Assembly (NCBI GenBank): GCA_045532865.1
Contig: JAZSGT010000058.1
Location: 1 to 21,655, forward strand
Source of the DNA: RGIG4140 sp045532865
GTDB taxonomy: Bacteria > Pseudomonadota > Alphaproteobacteria > CAAHEQ01 > UBA3637
Direction: 5' to 3'
Length of the DNA stretch: 21,655 nt
The translations under genes and the position numbers were made by a program. The notes below the pieces were generated by a model. It ran no database searches. It had not been told where the DNA came from and saw only the letters and a program-made list of their open reading frames with translations. Of this stretch, positions 8,199 to 16,600 are shown in pieces; the first letter of the stretch is position 1; each line of letters starts with the position of its first letter.

Positions 8199-8547
8199 AA
8201 ACGTACATTTCACTGAAAAAATAGCTCTTTTTTATCTAAGATTAAAAGGATATTCTTTAATCAAAAAAAATTTCACCGTCCATAATGGCACTGGTGCAGG
8301 CGAAATAGACCTCATTATGCAAAAAGGTAAAACTCTTGTTTTTGTTGAAGTCAAAAAAAGAAAAACATATTTACTTGCAGCTCAAGCAATTGATATCAAC
8401 GCGCAATTAAGAATTGTTAAATCATCAGCTGTTTTTTTACAACAAAATCCTAAATATACATCCTTTTTAATCAGATACGATGCTGTTCTTTTTAAAGATA
8501 AAAGCTTTTGGCCAAAACACATGAAGGATGCTTGGAGAGTTCTATGA
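8176..8547 (+). CDS. yraN: YraN / UPF0102 nuclease-fold protein
   Basis: Small protein of the UPF0102 family, which has a restriction-endonuclease-like (Holliday junction resolvase-related) fold; its in vivo role is not settled. The core is visible: E near the N-terminus (FTEKIALFYLRLKGYSLI), then GEIDLIMQ, then VFVEVKKR, giving the E...D...ExK nuclease-like pattern. ATG 8176 (MQKKKKFKNV) gives 123 aa, matching the family's usual 110-130; GGA at 8165-8167 is a weak ribosome site. A start at 8113 would add 21 residues inside rsmI and is unlikely. It overlaps the end of rsmI by 23 bases, and its TGA overlaps the following ATG (ATGA, 8544-8547), indicating coupled translation. Confidence 0.9.
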   Translation: MQKKKKFKNVHFTEKIALFYLRLKGYSLIKKNFTVHNGTGAGEIDLIMQKGKTLVFVEVKKRKTYLLAAQAIDINAQLRIVKSSAVFLQQNPKYTSFLIRYDAVLFKDKSFWPKHMKDAWRVL

Positions 8548-9119
8548 AAAAGAAGATTGCTTTATTGTCCCTTACATTTTTGTTGTCAGGTTGTCAATTC
8601 ATCGGAACAATATATAACGCTGGACATAAAGTAACTTCTATTATTTTGGATGATAGAAACTTGTCTGATGATTGGACAGACACAAAATTAAATATTGCCA
8701 TTCGTAATGCTCTTATAAAAAAAGATTTTAAATATTTGCTTGATATTGAATTAACCGTTTTTGAAGGAGTTGTTCTATTAAATGGAGCACTTCCCCAAAC
8801 ATCACTGATTGACGAAGTTGTTGAAACCGTGTGGCAAATAGATGGCGTTAAACAAGTTTACAACTACATCCGGCTTGGAACACCTCCAAACCTCAGTATT
8901 GTGAATGAAGATGCTGCTATTTCAGCAAAAATCAGATATGAACTTTCCCTTACAAAAGGAATTTCATCTGTCAATTATAAAATCACAATGGAAAATGGAA
9001 CCATTTACCTTATGGGTATCTCACAAAATCAAGAAGAACTTGAAAAAGTTATTGCTGTTATTAAAAACACAGTAAGTGTAAATAAAATTATCGTCTTAAC
9101 AAGATACTCAAAAAATTAA
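8544..9119 (+). CDS. dolP: DolP-like outer-membrane lipoprotein with two BON domains
   Basis: A 191-aa lipoprotein, the same length as E. coli DolP (YraP), which sits at the outer membrane, binds anionic lipids and supports envelope integrity and BAM function. Signal peptide MKKKIALLSLTFLLSGC has lipobox LSGC with Cys17; the +2 residue is Gln, compatible with outer-membrane sorting. A DolP-like early segment (DDRNLSDDW) is followed by two BON domains at about 43-113 (IELTVFEGVVLLNGAL) and 122-187 (YKITMENGTIYLMGIS). GGAG at 8534-8537 and the ATGA overlap with yraN support the start at 8544. The yraN-dolP adjacency matches enterobacteria except that diaA is not between them. The stop is interlocked with that of the convergent CNNM gene. 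Confidence 0.88.
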   Translation: MKKKIALLSLTFLLSGCQFIGTIYNAGHKVTSIILDDRNLSDDWTDTKLNIAIRNALIKKDFKYLLDIELTVFEGVVLLNGALPQTSLIDEVVETVWQIDGVKQVYNYIRLGTPPNLSIVNEDAAISAKIRYELSLTKGISSVNYKITMENGTIYLMGISQNQEELEKVIAVIKNTVSVNKIIVLTRYSKN

Positions 9120-10375
9120 GATGCTGGTGGCAAAATATCAATCATAGCCAATCGATTTTTTTCTTTTTGAACAATCGTAAATGAAAATCCATCAATCACA
9201 AATGTTTCTCCTTCGGTTGGAATACGTTCAGCTTCATATAAAATATAACCTGCAAGTGTCGATGCGTGTTCATCAGATAACTCCCATCTAAAATGACGAT
9301 TAATATCACGAATAGTTGTTTGCCCATCCAAACGATATCCCCCTGCATCTGTTTTCACAACTTGCAAAACAGATTGATCTGGCGAATCATTTTCATCAGA
9401 AATATCACCAACAATCTCTTCTAAAATATCTTCTAATGTAACAAGACCTTCAATAACCCCGTATTCATCAACAACAAGTGCAAAATGCTCACGCCTTTTT
9501 TTAAACGCATGTAACTGATCCAAAAGAGAGGTTGTATTTAACACAAACCAAGGCTTTGTTAAATAATCGGCAATTGAAACTTTTGCTTTGCCACGATAAT
9601 ATGCATTCATCATTTTTAAAAGTGCTTTAGCATGCAAAACACCAATAATATTATCTGGCTCACCCTTCCATAAAGGAATACGACTATAAGGAGAACGGCT
9701 TAAAAACTCAAAAATTTCAGAAACAGGCAATGATGCATTTAAAGAAACAACATGACTTCGGTGAACCATAATATCTTCAACAGTCACATCACTTAAATCT
9801 AAAACGCTTTTCAACATAACACGTTCTTGATTAATAACATTATCTTCTGTTGGCATCAGCAAAGTACCCCTAATTTCTGCCTTCACTGCTTCTGCATCAG
9901 CAACTTGTTCTGAAGAAGGTAACAACTTAATCAATACTTTGGATAACAAATTAAATGCATGAACAACTGGCGAAAAACAAACAACAAAAAAGTTAAGAAT
10001 AGGAACACTCGTCATTGAAAAAGAAAGCGCATTATTCATCGCATATGTTTTTGGCAAAATTTCAGAAAACAATAAAACAACAAAACTCACACCAAACGTT
10101 GCGATTAAAACACCATATTTTTCACCAAAAAAATCTATCATTAGTGCTGTTGAAAGTGCTGTTAATGCAATATTCACAATATTATTACCAAACAACAATG
10201 TACCTAACAACTTTGGCGAATCTTTTTTTAGCATCATAATTTTTTGAGCACGCCAATTGCCTTTTTTCCCCAAATCATACAATTGGGGCATTGAAACAGC
10301 CGTCATAGCTGTCTCTGTTCCCGAAAAGTAAAAAGACAACAACAACAAAACACCTATTAAAATATATTCAAACAT
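9116..10375 (-). CDS. CNNM/CorC (HlyC) family membrane protein with CBS pair
   Basis: Predicted inner-membrane transporter or regulator of divalent cations (CNNM family; often annotated hemolysin or CorC-like). The CNNM transmembrane domain covers about residues 1-150, with SGTETAMTAVS (18-28), GNNIVNIALTA (63-73) and SEILPKTYA (104-112), all family signatures. A CBS pair follows at about 196-322 (DIMVHRSHVV; SPYSRIPLWKGEPDNIIGVL; ALVVDEYGVIEGLVTLEDILEEIVG), then a CorC_HlyC domain at about 335-415 (GYRLDGQTTIRDIN; STLAGYILYEAERIPTEGE). Length 419 aa is typical. The start overlaps the end of aroK by eight bases. In many alphaproteobacteria the order is aroK-aroB-CNNM; aroB is absent here. Some members promote magnesium efflux; substrate cannot be read from the sequence. 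Confidence 0.9.
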   Translation of the reverse strand: MFEYILIGVLLLLSFYFSGTETAMTAVSMPQLYDLGKKGNWRAQKIMMLKKDSPKLLGTLLFGNNIVNIALTALSTALMIDFFGEKYGVLIATFGVSFVVLLFSEILPKTYAMNNALSFSMTSVPILNFFVVCFSPVVHAFNLLSKVLIKLLPSSEQVADAEAVKAEIRGTLLMPTEDNVINQERVMLKSVLDLSDVTVEDIMVHRSHVVSLNASLPVSEIFEFLSRSPYSRIPLWKGEPDNIIGVLHAKALLKMMNAYYRGKAKVSIADYLTKPWFVLNTTSLLDQLHAFKKRREHFALVVDEYGVIEGLVTLEDILEEIVGDISDENDSPDQSVLQVVKTDAGGYRLDGQTTIRDINRHFRWELSDEHASTLAGYILYEAERIPTEGETFVIDGFSFTIVQKEKNRLAMIDILPPAS

Positions 10376-10988
10376 TTTTCTTCCTAACAGATTTTCTTAT
10401 TTTTTTGCCTCGTTTATATTTTGGAAAAGGTGCAGAATTATCCTCAACAGTTGCGATAATATTTCTCTTCTCCAACTCTTTTAGCAAACGGCTAACAGTA
10501 CGATAAGGTGATTCTTTAAATGATTCAACCATAATATCTGCTTCTGAATAAACGGGATAACGCTCAGCAACTAATCTTTCAATTGTTTTTTGATTATCAA
10601 CAGAAGGGACCAATGGTCTATGCGTTCTTCCTTGGGTTCGTTTGGATATCACATCACTTGAAGCTTTTATCCAAATAGAAATTGCTTTTTGAGCTGCTAA
10701 ATTTCTTGTTTTTTCAGACAAAAAAGCTCCTCCTCCAGAAGACAAAACACAAGGTTCTCCATTTAAAAGCCGTTGCATAACACGTTCTTCCCCAAGACGA
10801 AATTCCTCCATCCCGCATTTGGAAAACAATTCATTAATCAAAAAGCCTGTTGATTTTTCAATTTCTTTATCACTATCGAAAAAGGGCAGGTCTAACTTCC
10901 TAGATAAAATGCGACCCAAACTTGTTTTACCAACCCCCATCATGCCAACAAGCAAAATGATTTTCGGTTCTAATAATTTTTGTTTCAT
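10368..10988 (-). CDS. aroK: Shikimate kinase
   Basis: Phosphorylates shikimate at the 3-hydroxyl using ATP, the fifth step of the shikimate pathway. Visible elements: Walker A GMMGVGKTS (15-23), shikimate-binding DSD (38-40), GMEEFR with R64, SSGGGAF (83-89), lid RTHRPL (121-126) and RYPVYSEAD (143-151). The catalytic core ends near residue 175. A basic tail follows (PKYKRGKKIRKSVRKKNV), making the protein 206 aa, longer than the usual 170-190. The end of that tail overlaps the start of the CNNM gene by eight bases. Only a weak purine-rich ribosome site (AAGAAAAG) precedes ATG 10988. Divergent orientation from the xerD-containing operon matches the arrangement seen in other alphaproteobacteria. 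Confidence 0.95.
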   Translation of the reverse strand: MKQKLLEPKIILLVGMMGVGKTSLGRILSRKLDLPFFDSDKEIEKSTGFLINELFSKCGMEEFRLGEERVMQRLLNGEPCVLSSGGGAFLSEKTRNLAAQKAISIWIKASSDVISKRTQGRTHRPLVPSVDNQKTIERLVAERYPVYSEADIMVESFKESPYRTVSRLLKELEKRNIIATVEDNSAPFPKYKRGKKIRKSVRKKNV

Positions 10989-10997
10989 GTTCTTTTC

Positions 10998-11040
10998 TTG
11001 ACAATTCTTTAAAATATATAGTATTAGTATATCATAGCAA
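10998..11040. promoter_or_regulatory. Divergent promoter region between aroK and the xerD-lptFD operon
   Basis: Plus strand: TTGACA (10998-11003), 18-bp spacer, TATTAG (11022-11027), about 50 bases ahead of the 47-aa gene. Minus strand: TTGCTA (11040-11035), 16-bp spacer, TATATT (11018-11013), about 25 bases ahead of aroK. The two would overlap and might compete. The region is very AT-rich, so the -10 calls are weak; the plus-strand TTGACA is the strongest single element. Confidence 0.4.
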
Positions 11041-11076
11041 GAATTATTTCATCTGTCTAGTATAAAGGATAAGAAA

Positions 11077-11220
11077 ATGCTCAAAAAACAAGAAAAAAGT
11101 CATTTATTACTTAAACTAACAATCCTTGCAATTATCACTTTTTTTGTTGCAATGGCTTTTATCGAACCAACTCCAAACGTTCAACTTATCGAAAAACAAA
11201 TTACCGAACCTTTACGCTAA
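11077..11220 (+). CDS. Small single-pass membrane protein, 47 aa
   Basis: I do not recognise the family. The frame starts MLKKQEKSHLLLK and has one hydrophobic segment at about residues 13-29 (KLTILAIITFFVAMAFI), then a short tail EPTPNVQLIEKQITEPLR. The positive N-terminus predicts an N-in, C-out topology with about 18 residues in the periplasm; the segment could instead act as an uncleaved export signal. AAGGA at 11065-11069 lies seven bases before the ATG. Its TAA (11218-11220) overlaps the ATG of the next gene by one base, so it is the first cistron of the xerD-lptFD-surA operon. Such coupling and good initiation signals argue that it is translated. Confidence 0.7.
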   Translation: MLKKQEKSHLLLKLTILAIITFFVAMAFIEPTPNVQLIEKQITEPLR

Positions 11221-12737
11221 TGAATAAAAAATCTTTTTTATTTCTTTTATTTTTTTTAGCAAGCTTTCAAGTGAACGCTCAACTATTTGATTCTGGCGTT
11301 ATTATTCAAGATTTACCTTCATTTTCTTTAAACAGTCTCGGATCTACGCATGTTTTTTCATCTAATATATGGCAAGAAAGTGATAAAGACACACTCCTTA
11401 ATTCAATTAACCAAATCGGTGAAAATCCCTTAACTCCTGCATCAAAAAAAACATTGATTCTTTTATTAACTCAAGATTCAACTGGATATAAAAAAACAAG
11501 TGAAGAAATAGAAAATAATGAAATCTTTTTGAGTGAAAGATTAAAAGCACTTGTACGCTTAGGAGCATTTGAAGAAGCGCTGTTATTAATCAACCAAATT
11601 CCGGAAAAACAACTTTCTGAAGAGATTCAAAAAATAAAATTTTACACTCTTCTTTTACAAGGAAAAACACAAGAAGCAGAACTCATTTTAGATACGATTT
11701 CAGACACTAAATTTTTGGATAAAGCAAGAATCAATTTATTCCTTGAAAAAGAGGAAAAAAATAAAGCCATTTTATCTTATGAAATTTACAAAGAAAATTT
11801 AGAAAACGAACCCGACTTATTCACCTTATGCGCTGAAAATACTCTTCTTGAATTGGAAACACCTCTTTTACAGACAAAAGCAACCGTTGAAGATGTTTTT
11901 TTATTATCTAGACTAAAAGAAACAAGCTTTGATTTTGAAAATCAACACATCGGTATTAAAAAAGTTTTAGCTGAATTACCTTATACACCTATTGAAAGAA
12001 GAATTTTTCTTGCCGAAAAAATCGGCTTAACAAAAGAGGAACTTACAAAAATATATTCTCTTCCCTTAAACGATCTAGCAATTGAAAAAAATCATTTAAT
12101 TCGAGCTCAACTTTTTCAAAAAATTCAAACAGAAACAAACGAAGTAAAAAAAGTAAAATTTTTAAATGAATTTATCTCTCTTTCAAAAAAAGATAAAATC
12201 ATCTTTTTTGTAGCTTCAATTATCGAAAATGAATTAGATAAAATATCACCCCAACCTGCTCATTTATCACTGGCTTTTGACGCAGCTCAAATTTACACAC
12301 TTCAAGGAAATTTAGAAAAGGCAAGTGAATGGTATCAACTTCTAAAAGATAGCCCTTCTGACACACACCAAAAACAAAGAATGCTTCTTATTCCATATCT
12401 TCAAACTCTTGGGGCAGGCCTCCCAAGTGATTTAAATTCCCTTATCAAACACTTTTGCCATAATACAATTGATGAAGAATGCACTCAATTTTATCAACGC
12501 CTCTCTAATGAAGCTTATGAAGAAATAAATACTCCAAAAGAACAAAAAATTCCTTCAACCCCCTCTTATTTAAAGGAAGAAGATAAATTAAAAACAGGGG
12601 AAAACTTAATCAAGGCAATTTTAGATTTAAACAATCCAGATATTAGCGATAAAACAACACTATATGATTTTATTTACGATACAGCTCCAAAACAAATTAA
12701 ACAACACCTTCAACAAGAAAGGATGTTTTATCAATGA
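11220..12737 (+). CDS. Secreted helical-repeat (TPR-like) protein of unknown function
   Basis: No family recognised. The 505-residue protein has a signal peptide (MNKKSFLFLL start; cleavage likely at VNA|Q, residue 20), so the mature protein should be periplasmic or outer-membrane associated. The rest is almost wholly helical and rich in Leu, Glu and Lys. TPR-like helix pairs are visible at about 104-136 (LKALVRLGAFEEALLLIN), 138-162 (FYTLLLQGKTQEAELIL) and most clearly 346-378 (AFDAAQIYTLQGNLEKASEWY). No catalytic motif is seen. It starts one base inside the stop of the 47-aa gene, and its TGA overlaps the xerD ATG (ATGA), so it is cotranslated with envelope-assembly genes. A role as an envelope scaffold is inference only. 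Confidence 0.75.
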   Translation: MNKKSFLFLLFFLASFQVNAQLFDSGVIIQDLPSFSLNSLGSTHVFSSNIWQESDKDTLLNSINQIGENPLTPASKKTLILLLTQDSTGYKKTSEEIENNEIFLSERLKALVRLGAFEEALLLINQIPEKQLSEEIQKIKFYTLLLQGKTQEAELILDTISDTKFLDKARINLFLEKEEKNKAILSYEIYKENLENEPDLFTLCAENTLLELETPLLQTKATVEDVFLLSRLKETSFDFENQHIGIKKVLAELPYTPIERRIFLAEKIGLTKEELTKIYSLPLNDLAIEKNHLIRAQLFQKIQTETNEVKKVKFLNEFISLSKKDKIIFFVASIIENELDKISPQPAHLSLAFDAAQIYTLQGNLEKASEWYQLLKDSPSDTHQKQRMLLIPYLQTLGAGLPSDLNSLIKHFCHNTIDEECTQFYQRLSNEAYEEINTPKEQKIPSTPSYLKEEDKLKTGENLIKAILDLNNPDISDKTTLYDFIYDTAPKQIKQHLQQERMFYQ

Positions 12738-13639
12738 GTTTGGAACAAATTGATTCATTTATCGAAATGATGTGTGCTGAACGAGGTGCAACAAAAAACA
12801 CCCTTATGGCATACAAAAGCGACTTGATGGATTTATTTCATTATCTAGATACAAAAAACATTAAAATAAACAAAGCAACTGCAGATGATTTGCAAGAATA
12901 CCTTTTAAACATTGCAAAAAATCATCTAAGCGCAAAAACACAAAACAGACGACTATGTGCTATTCATGAATTTTATCGTTTTTTATTATCTGAAAACATT
13001 ATAAAAAATGACCCTTCAAAATATTTGCAAACACCAAAAACTGAAAAATCCTTACCAAAATACTTATCTGAAAAAGAAATTGAAAAATTAATTAACACCG
13101 CTGCACAACAAAATTTAAGAATTCATCTTCTGCTTGAAATGCTTTACGCTTCAGGCATGCGTGTAAGTGAACTTGTATCTCTACCACTGAGTGCTGTTAC
13201 TCTTGACACACAAACAGTTAGCATTATTGGAAAAGGAAATAAAGAAAGAATCGTTCCATTAAATCAGCAAACCATAAAATTACTAGATAAATGGCTTTTA
13301 AAAAGAGAATTTTCACTCAACAGAGGAAGACAATCCAAATGGCTTTTTCCCTCTTTTTCAAAAGCTGGTCATTTAACAAGGGATGGCTTTTTTAAGCAAT
13401 TAAAAAAAATTGCTCTTACAGCAGGAATTAATCCTTTATTGGTTTCACCCCACGTTTTTAGACATTCTTTTGCCAGTCATTTAATTGCACATGATGCCGA
13501 TTTGCGTTCTGTTCAAAAGATGCTAGGACACGCAGACATCACTACAACAGAAATTTATACACATATTTTACAAGATAGATTAAAAAAGACTGTTGAAAAA
13601 TCTCATCCTTTAGCGTATAGTACTCAAAAAGGACACTAA
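12734..13639 (+). CDS. xerD: Tyrosine site-specific recombinase XerD (or XerC)
   Basis: Xer recombinase that resolves chromosome dimers at dif under FtsK control. The 301 aa fit the family (about 300). The N-terminal SAM-like DNA-binding domain covers roughly 1-90 (TLMAYKSDL; RRLCAIHEFYRFL). All catalytic residues are present in the C-terminal domain: R143 (ASGMRVSEL), K167 (GKGNKERIVPL), H240 and R243 (SPHVFRHSFASHL), H266 (MLGHADITTTEIYTH) and nucleophile Y275. The final segment is a short helix as in Xer proteins. Divergence from aroK is the usual alphaproteobacterial xerD context, which favours XerD over XerC. The gene overlaps its upstream neighbour by four bases, and the next gene starts directly after its stop. 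No phage or integron genes are nearby. Confidence 0.92.
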   Translation: MSLEQIDSFIEMMCAERGATKNTLMAYKSDLMDLFHYLDTKNIKINKATADDLQEYLLNIAKNHLSAKTQNRRLCAIHEFYRFLLSENIIKNDPSKYLQTPKTEKSLPKYLSEKEIEKLINTAAQQNLRIHLLLEMLYASGMRVSELVSLPLSAVTLDTQTVSIIGKGNKERIVPLNQQTIKLLDKWLLKREFSLNRGRQSKWLFPSFSKAGHLTRDGFFKQLKKIALTAGINPLLVSPHVFRHSFASHLIAHDADLRSVQKMLGHADITTTEIYTHILQDRLKKTVEKSHPLAYSTQKGH

Positions 13640-16600
13640 ATGATTTTAACAAAATACATCTTAAAACAGCTGATCTTAAGCTTTATGCTTATTCTTTTGG
13701 GGATGACAGCCCTTGTTTGGCTGACTCAATCGTTACGCATGATTGACATGATTGTAACAAAAGGCGTTCCTCTTGGTGTCTTTTTAGAAATGACATTACT
13801 CGTTTTACCAAACTTTATTCAAATTCTATCTCCATTGGCTCTTTTTGCCGTTATTTTATTTATTTTTTCAAGAATGGAAGCTGATAAAGAAATCATGGTG
13901 ATGAAAGCCATTGGTATGTCAAATAAGCAAATTATGCTTCCATCTTTGATTTTAGCTATTGTGTTAACTATTATTGGATATTTATTAACAATCCAAATCA
14001 TCCCCAAATCTCATGAAGAATTAAGTAATCTTAAATGGCGTGTTCGTAACGACTTGTCTCACTTATTACTTCAAGAGGGACAATTTAATACTTTAAATAA
14101 TGGATTAACCCTTTACATAAAAGAACGTGCAGAAGATGGTTCTGTCAAAGGTGTTATGGCTTACGATGCAAAAAATCCAAATAATATTTCCATCTTAATT
14201 GCCGAAAAAGGTTTTATCTTTCAAGAAAAAGATGGGTTTCAACTTGTTTTTCAAAAAGGAACCAGACAAGAATACAACCCCAAAACAAAACAATTCTCAA
14301 TTTTAAAATTTAACAAATATAACATGTTTTTTAGCGATAAAAAACAAGCAAACAAATCTCGAGATTTAGACGAATCAGAACACACCCTTTCTTATTTGCT
14401 TTCTGTTAAAAAATCAGAAATAAGTAATGCTGTCACATATCGAAAGTATAAAACAGAAGCTTTAAAACGATTAACAAAACCACTTTACAACATATCATTC
14501 ATGTTACTTGCTATGTTTGCTATTTTATCACCTTTTTATAATCGGAGAGGACAAATGGGACGCATTAATTTTATTGTTCTTGCCACAATTATTGTTCAAT
14601 CCCTTTCTTTAGCTTTTGAAAATTTAACTGCTAAAAATCTATGGTTTGCACCTTTAATGTTCTTAAATATCTTTGTTCCTGTTATTATCATTTACCTTGT
14701 TACAATGAAACAAATAAATCCCAAAATCTTAAAATTTCCACATAAATTCATTGCTTTAATTTGTCTTTCTTTATTTTTAAGTATTCCAACTGTATCATTC
14801 GCTCAAGTTAAATTTGATCCACAAGTAAAAGTTGAAAAAGACAAGCCTGTTGATTTTCAAGCAGATGAAATCATCTATGACAAAAACAATAATACCCTTG
14901 TTGCAACAGGGAATGTAATCATTCATCAAAATAATACAACTATTTCAACTGAAAAATTCATATTTAATCGCTCCTCTGGTGAAATCATCATTCCAACACC
15001 TGCAAAAATTTCCACCCCTGATGGAACAGTTACTTATGCTAAAAACGCCACTTTAACGCCTTCTTTAAAAAAAGCAATTACAAATTCAATTGAAATGCAC
15101 TTATATGAAGGCTCTTTTATTTCAGCTGCTAGAATCAAACAAAAAGATAACGGCAGTATTATGTATATGAAACGTGCAAAATATACGCCTTGTTCTTTTT
15201 GTGATGGAGAAGCACCTCTTTGGCAAATAACAGCTAGAAATATCAAACACAACAAACCTGAAAAAGAAATGTCTTTCACACATTCTTTTTTAGAAGCAAA
15301 AGACATTCCTGTTTTTTATTTCCCTTATTTAAATATCCCTGATTTCACTGTTAAAAGAAAAACTGGATTTTTAGCACCAAGTTTTGGTCATAGTAATGAA
15401 ATGAAACAAGGGGTCAACTTGCCCTTCTTTGTCAATATTGCAGATAATCAAAATTTAACCATCAGTCCAACCATCTCAACAAGTCATGATCCTCTCGCTT
15501 TTATTGATTATGACGGCATTTTTTCACATGGTTATTTCAAATTACAGGCCAGTGGAACAAGGGATAATGATGATAAAAATCAAGGTCATATTAAATCAAG
15601 CATGAAATTTGACTTAACAGATAACTGGCGTATTTCTGGGCAATATTACAGAACCTCATCAGATACTTATTTTAGAAGATATTCTCTCCCAGATGTAAAC
15701 ACATCCGACCAATATCTTGAATCAAATATTTCTGCTGAAAGATTTGGGGAGCGTAATTATTTCCATTTTAAAGGTCTTTCTTTCCAAAACCAACACGGAA
15801 GTGTAGATCAAAAGGCAATTCCTATCTTTATTCCAACTTTAAATTACACTTACACCAGTTTACCATTAACAAATTCTGGTCTTTATGCTTTTTCTCAATT
15901 TAATACTGTTGCCTACAATAACAGACAACGTTTTAAATCAAACAGAGCATCTTTTACTCAAGGACTTCATCTCCCACATATATCAACAACAGGTTTTGTC
16001 ATCGACACAAAAGCAAGTGTTCGTGTTGACGGATATAATGTTGATACAGGAAAATATTCTTTTTCAAATTTAAGAACAGATGATACATATTCAACAGGTA
16101 GATTCTATCCTGTTTTTTCATCAAAAATCAGCTATCCTTTTGCAAATGTTGGAGAAAATTATACACAAGTTGTTTCTCCAATTGTGATGCTTGTATCAGC
16201 ACCAACAAATGGAAACAAAGATAAAATTCCAAACATTGATAGTCTTGATTTAGACTTTGATGATACAAATTTATTTTCTGAAAACAGATTTACCGGATAC
16301 GATAGAGTCGAAACAGGCACACGTGCCAATTATGGTATTGAATATTCAATTTATGGCTCAAAAAATATATCCTCCTCATTCCTTTTTGGTCAATCATACC
16401 ATTTTTCAGGAGATGAAATTATTGACCGAGCACTCGGTATGAATTCAAAATATTCAGATTATGTAGGTCGCCTACAAACAAACTTTGACATTGTATCATT
16501 AGCCTATCGTTTCAGATTAGATAAAGATGATTTTGAACCTGTTAAAAATGAAATAACTTTGTCTGTTGGTAAAGATCCTTTACGTGTTGGATTTGACTAC

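Noticed and set aside
8508..8543. Longer N-terminus for the DolP-like lipoprotein.
   Set aside because: The extension lies in yraN and would bury the signal peptide; ATG 8544 has a GGAG site and ATGA coupling.
12734..13639. XerD-like recombinase as the integrase of a mobile element.
   Set aside because: It has Xer length and motifs, lies in a conserved housekeeping operon, and no attachment repeats, phage or plasmid genes are seen nearby.
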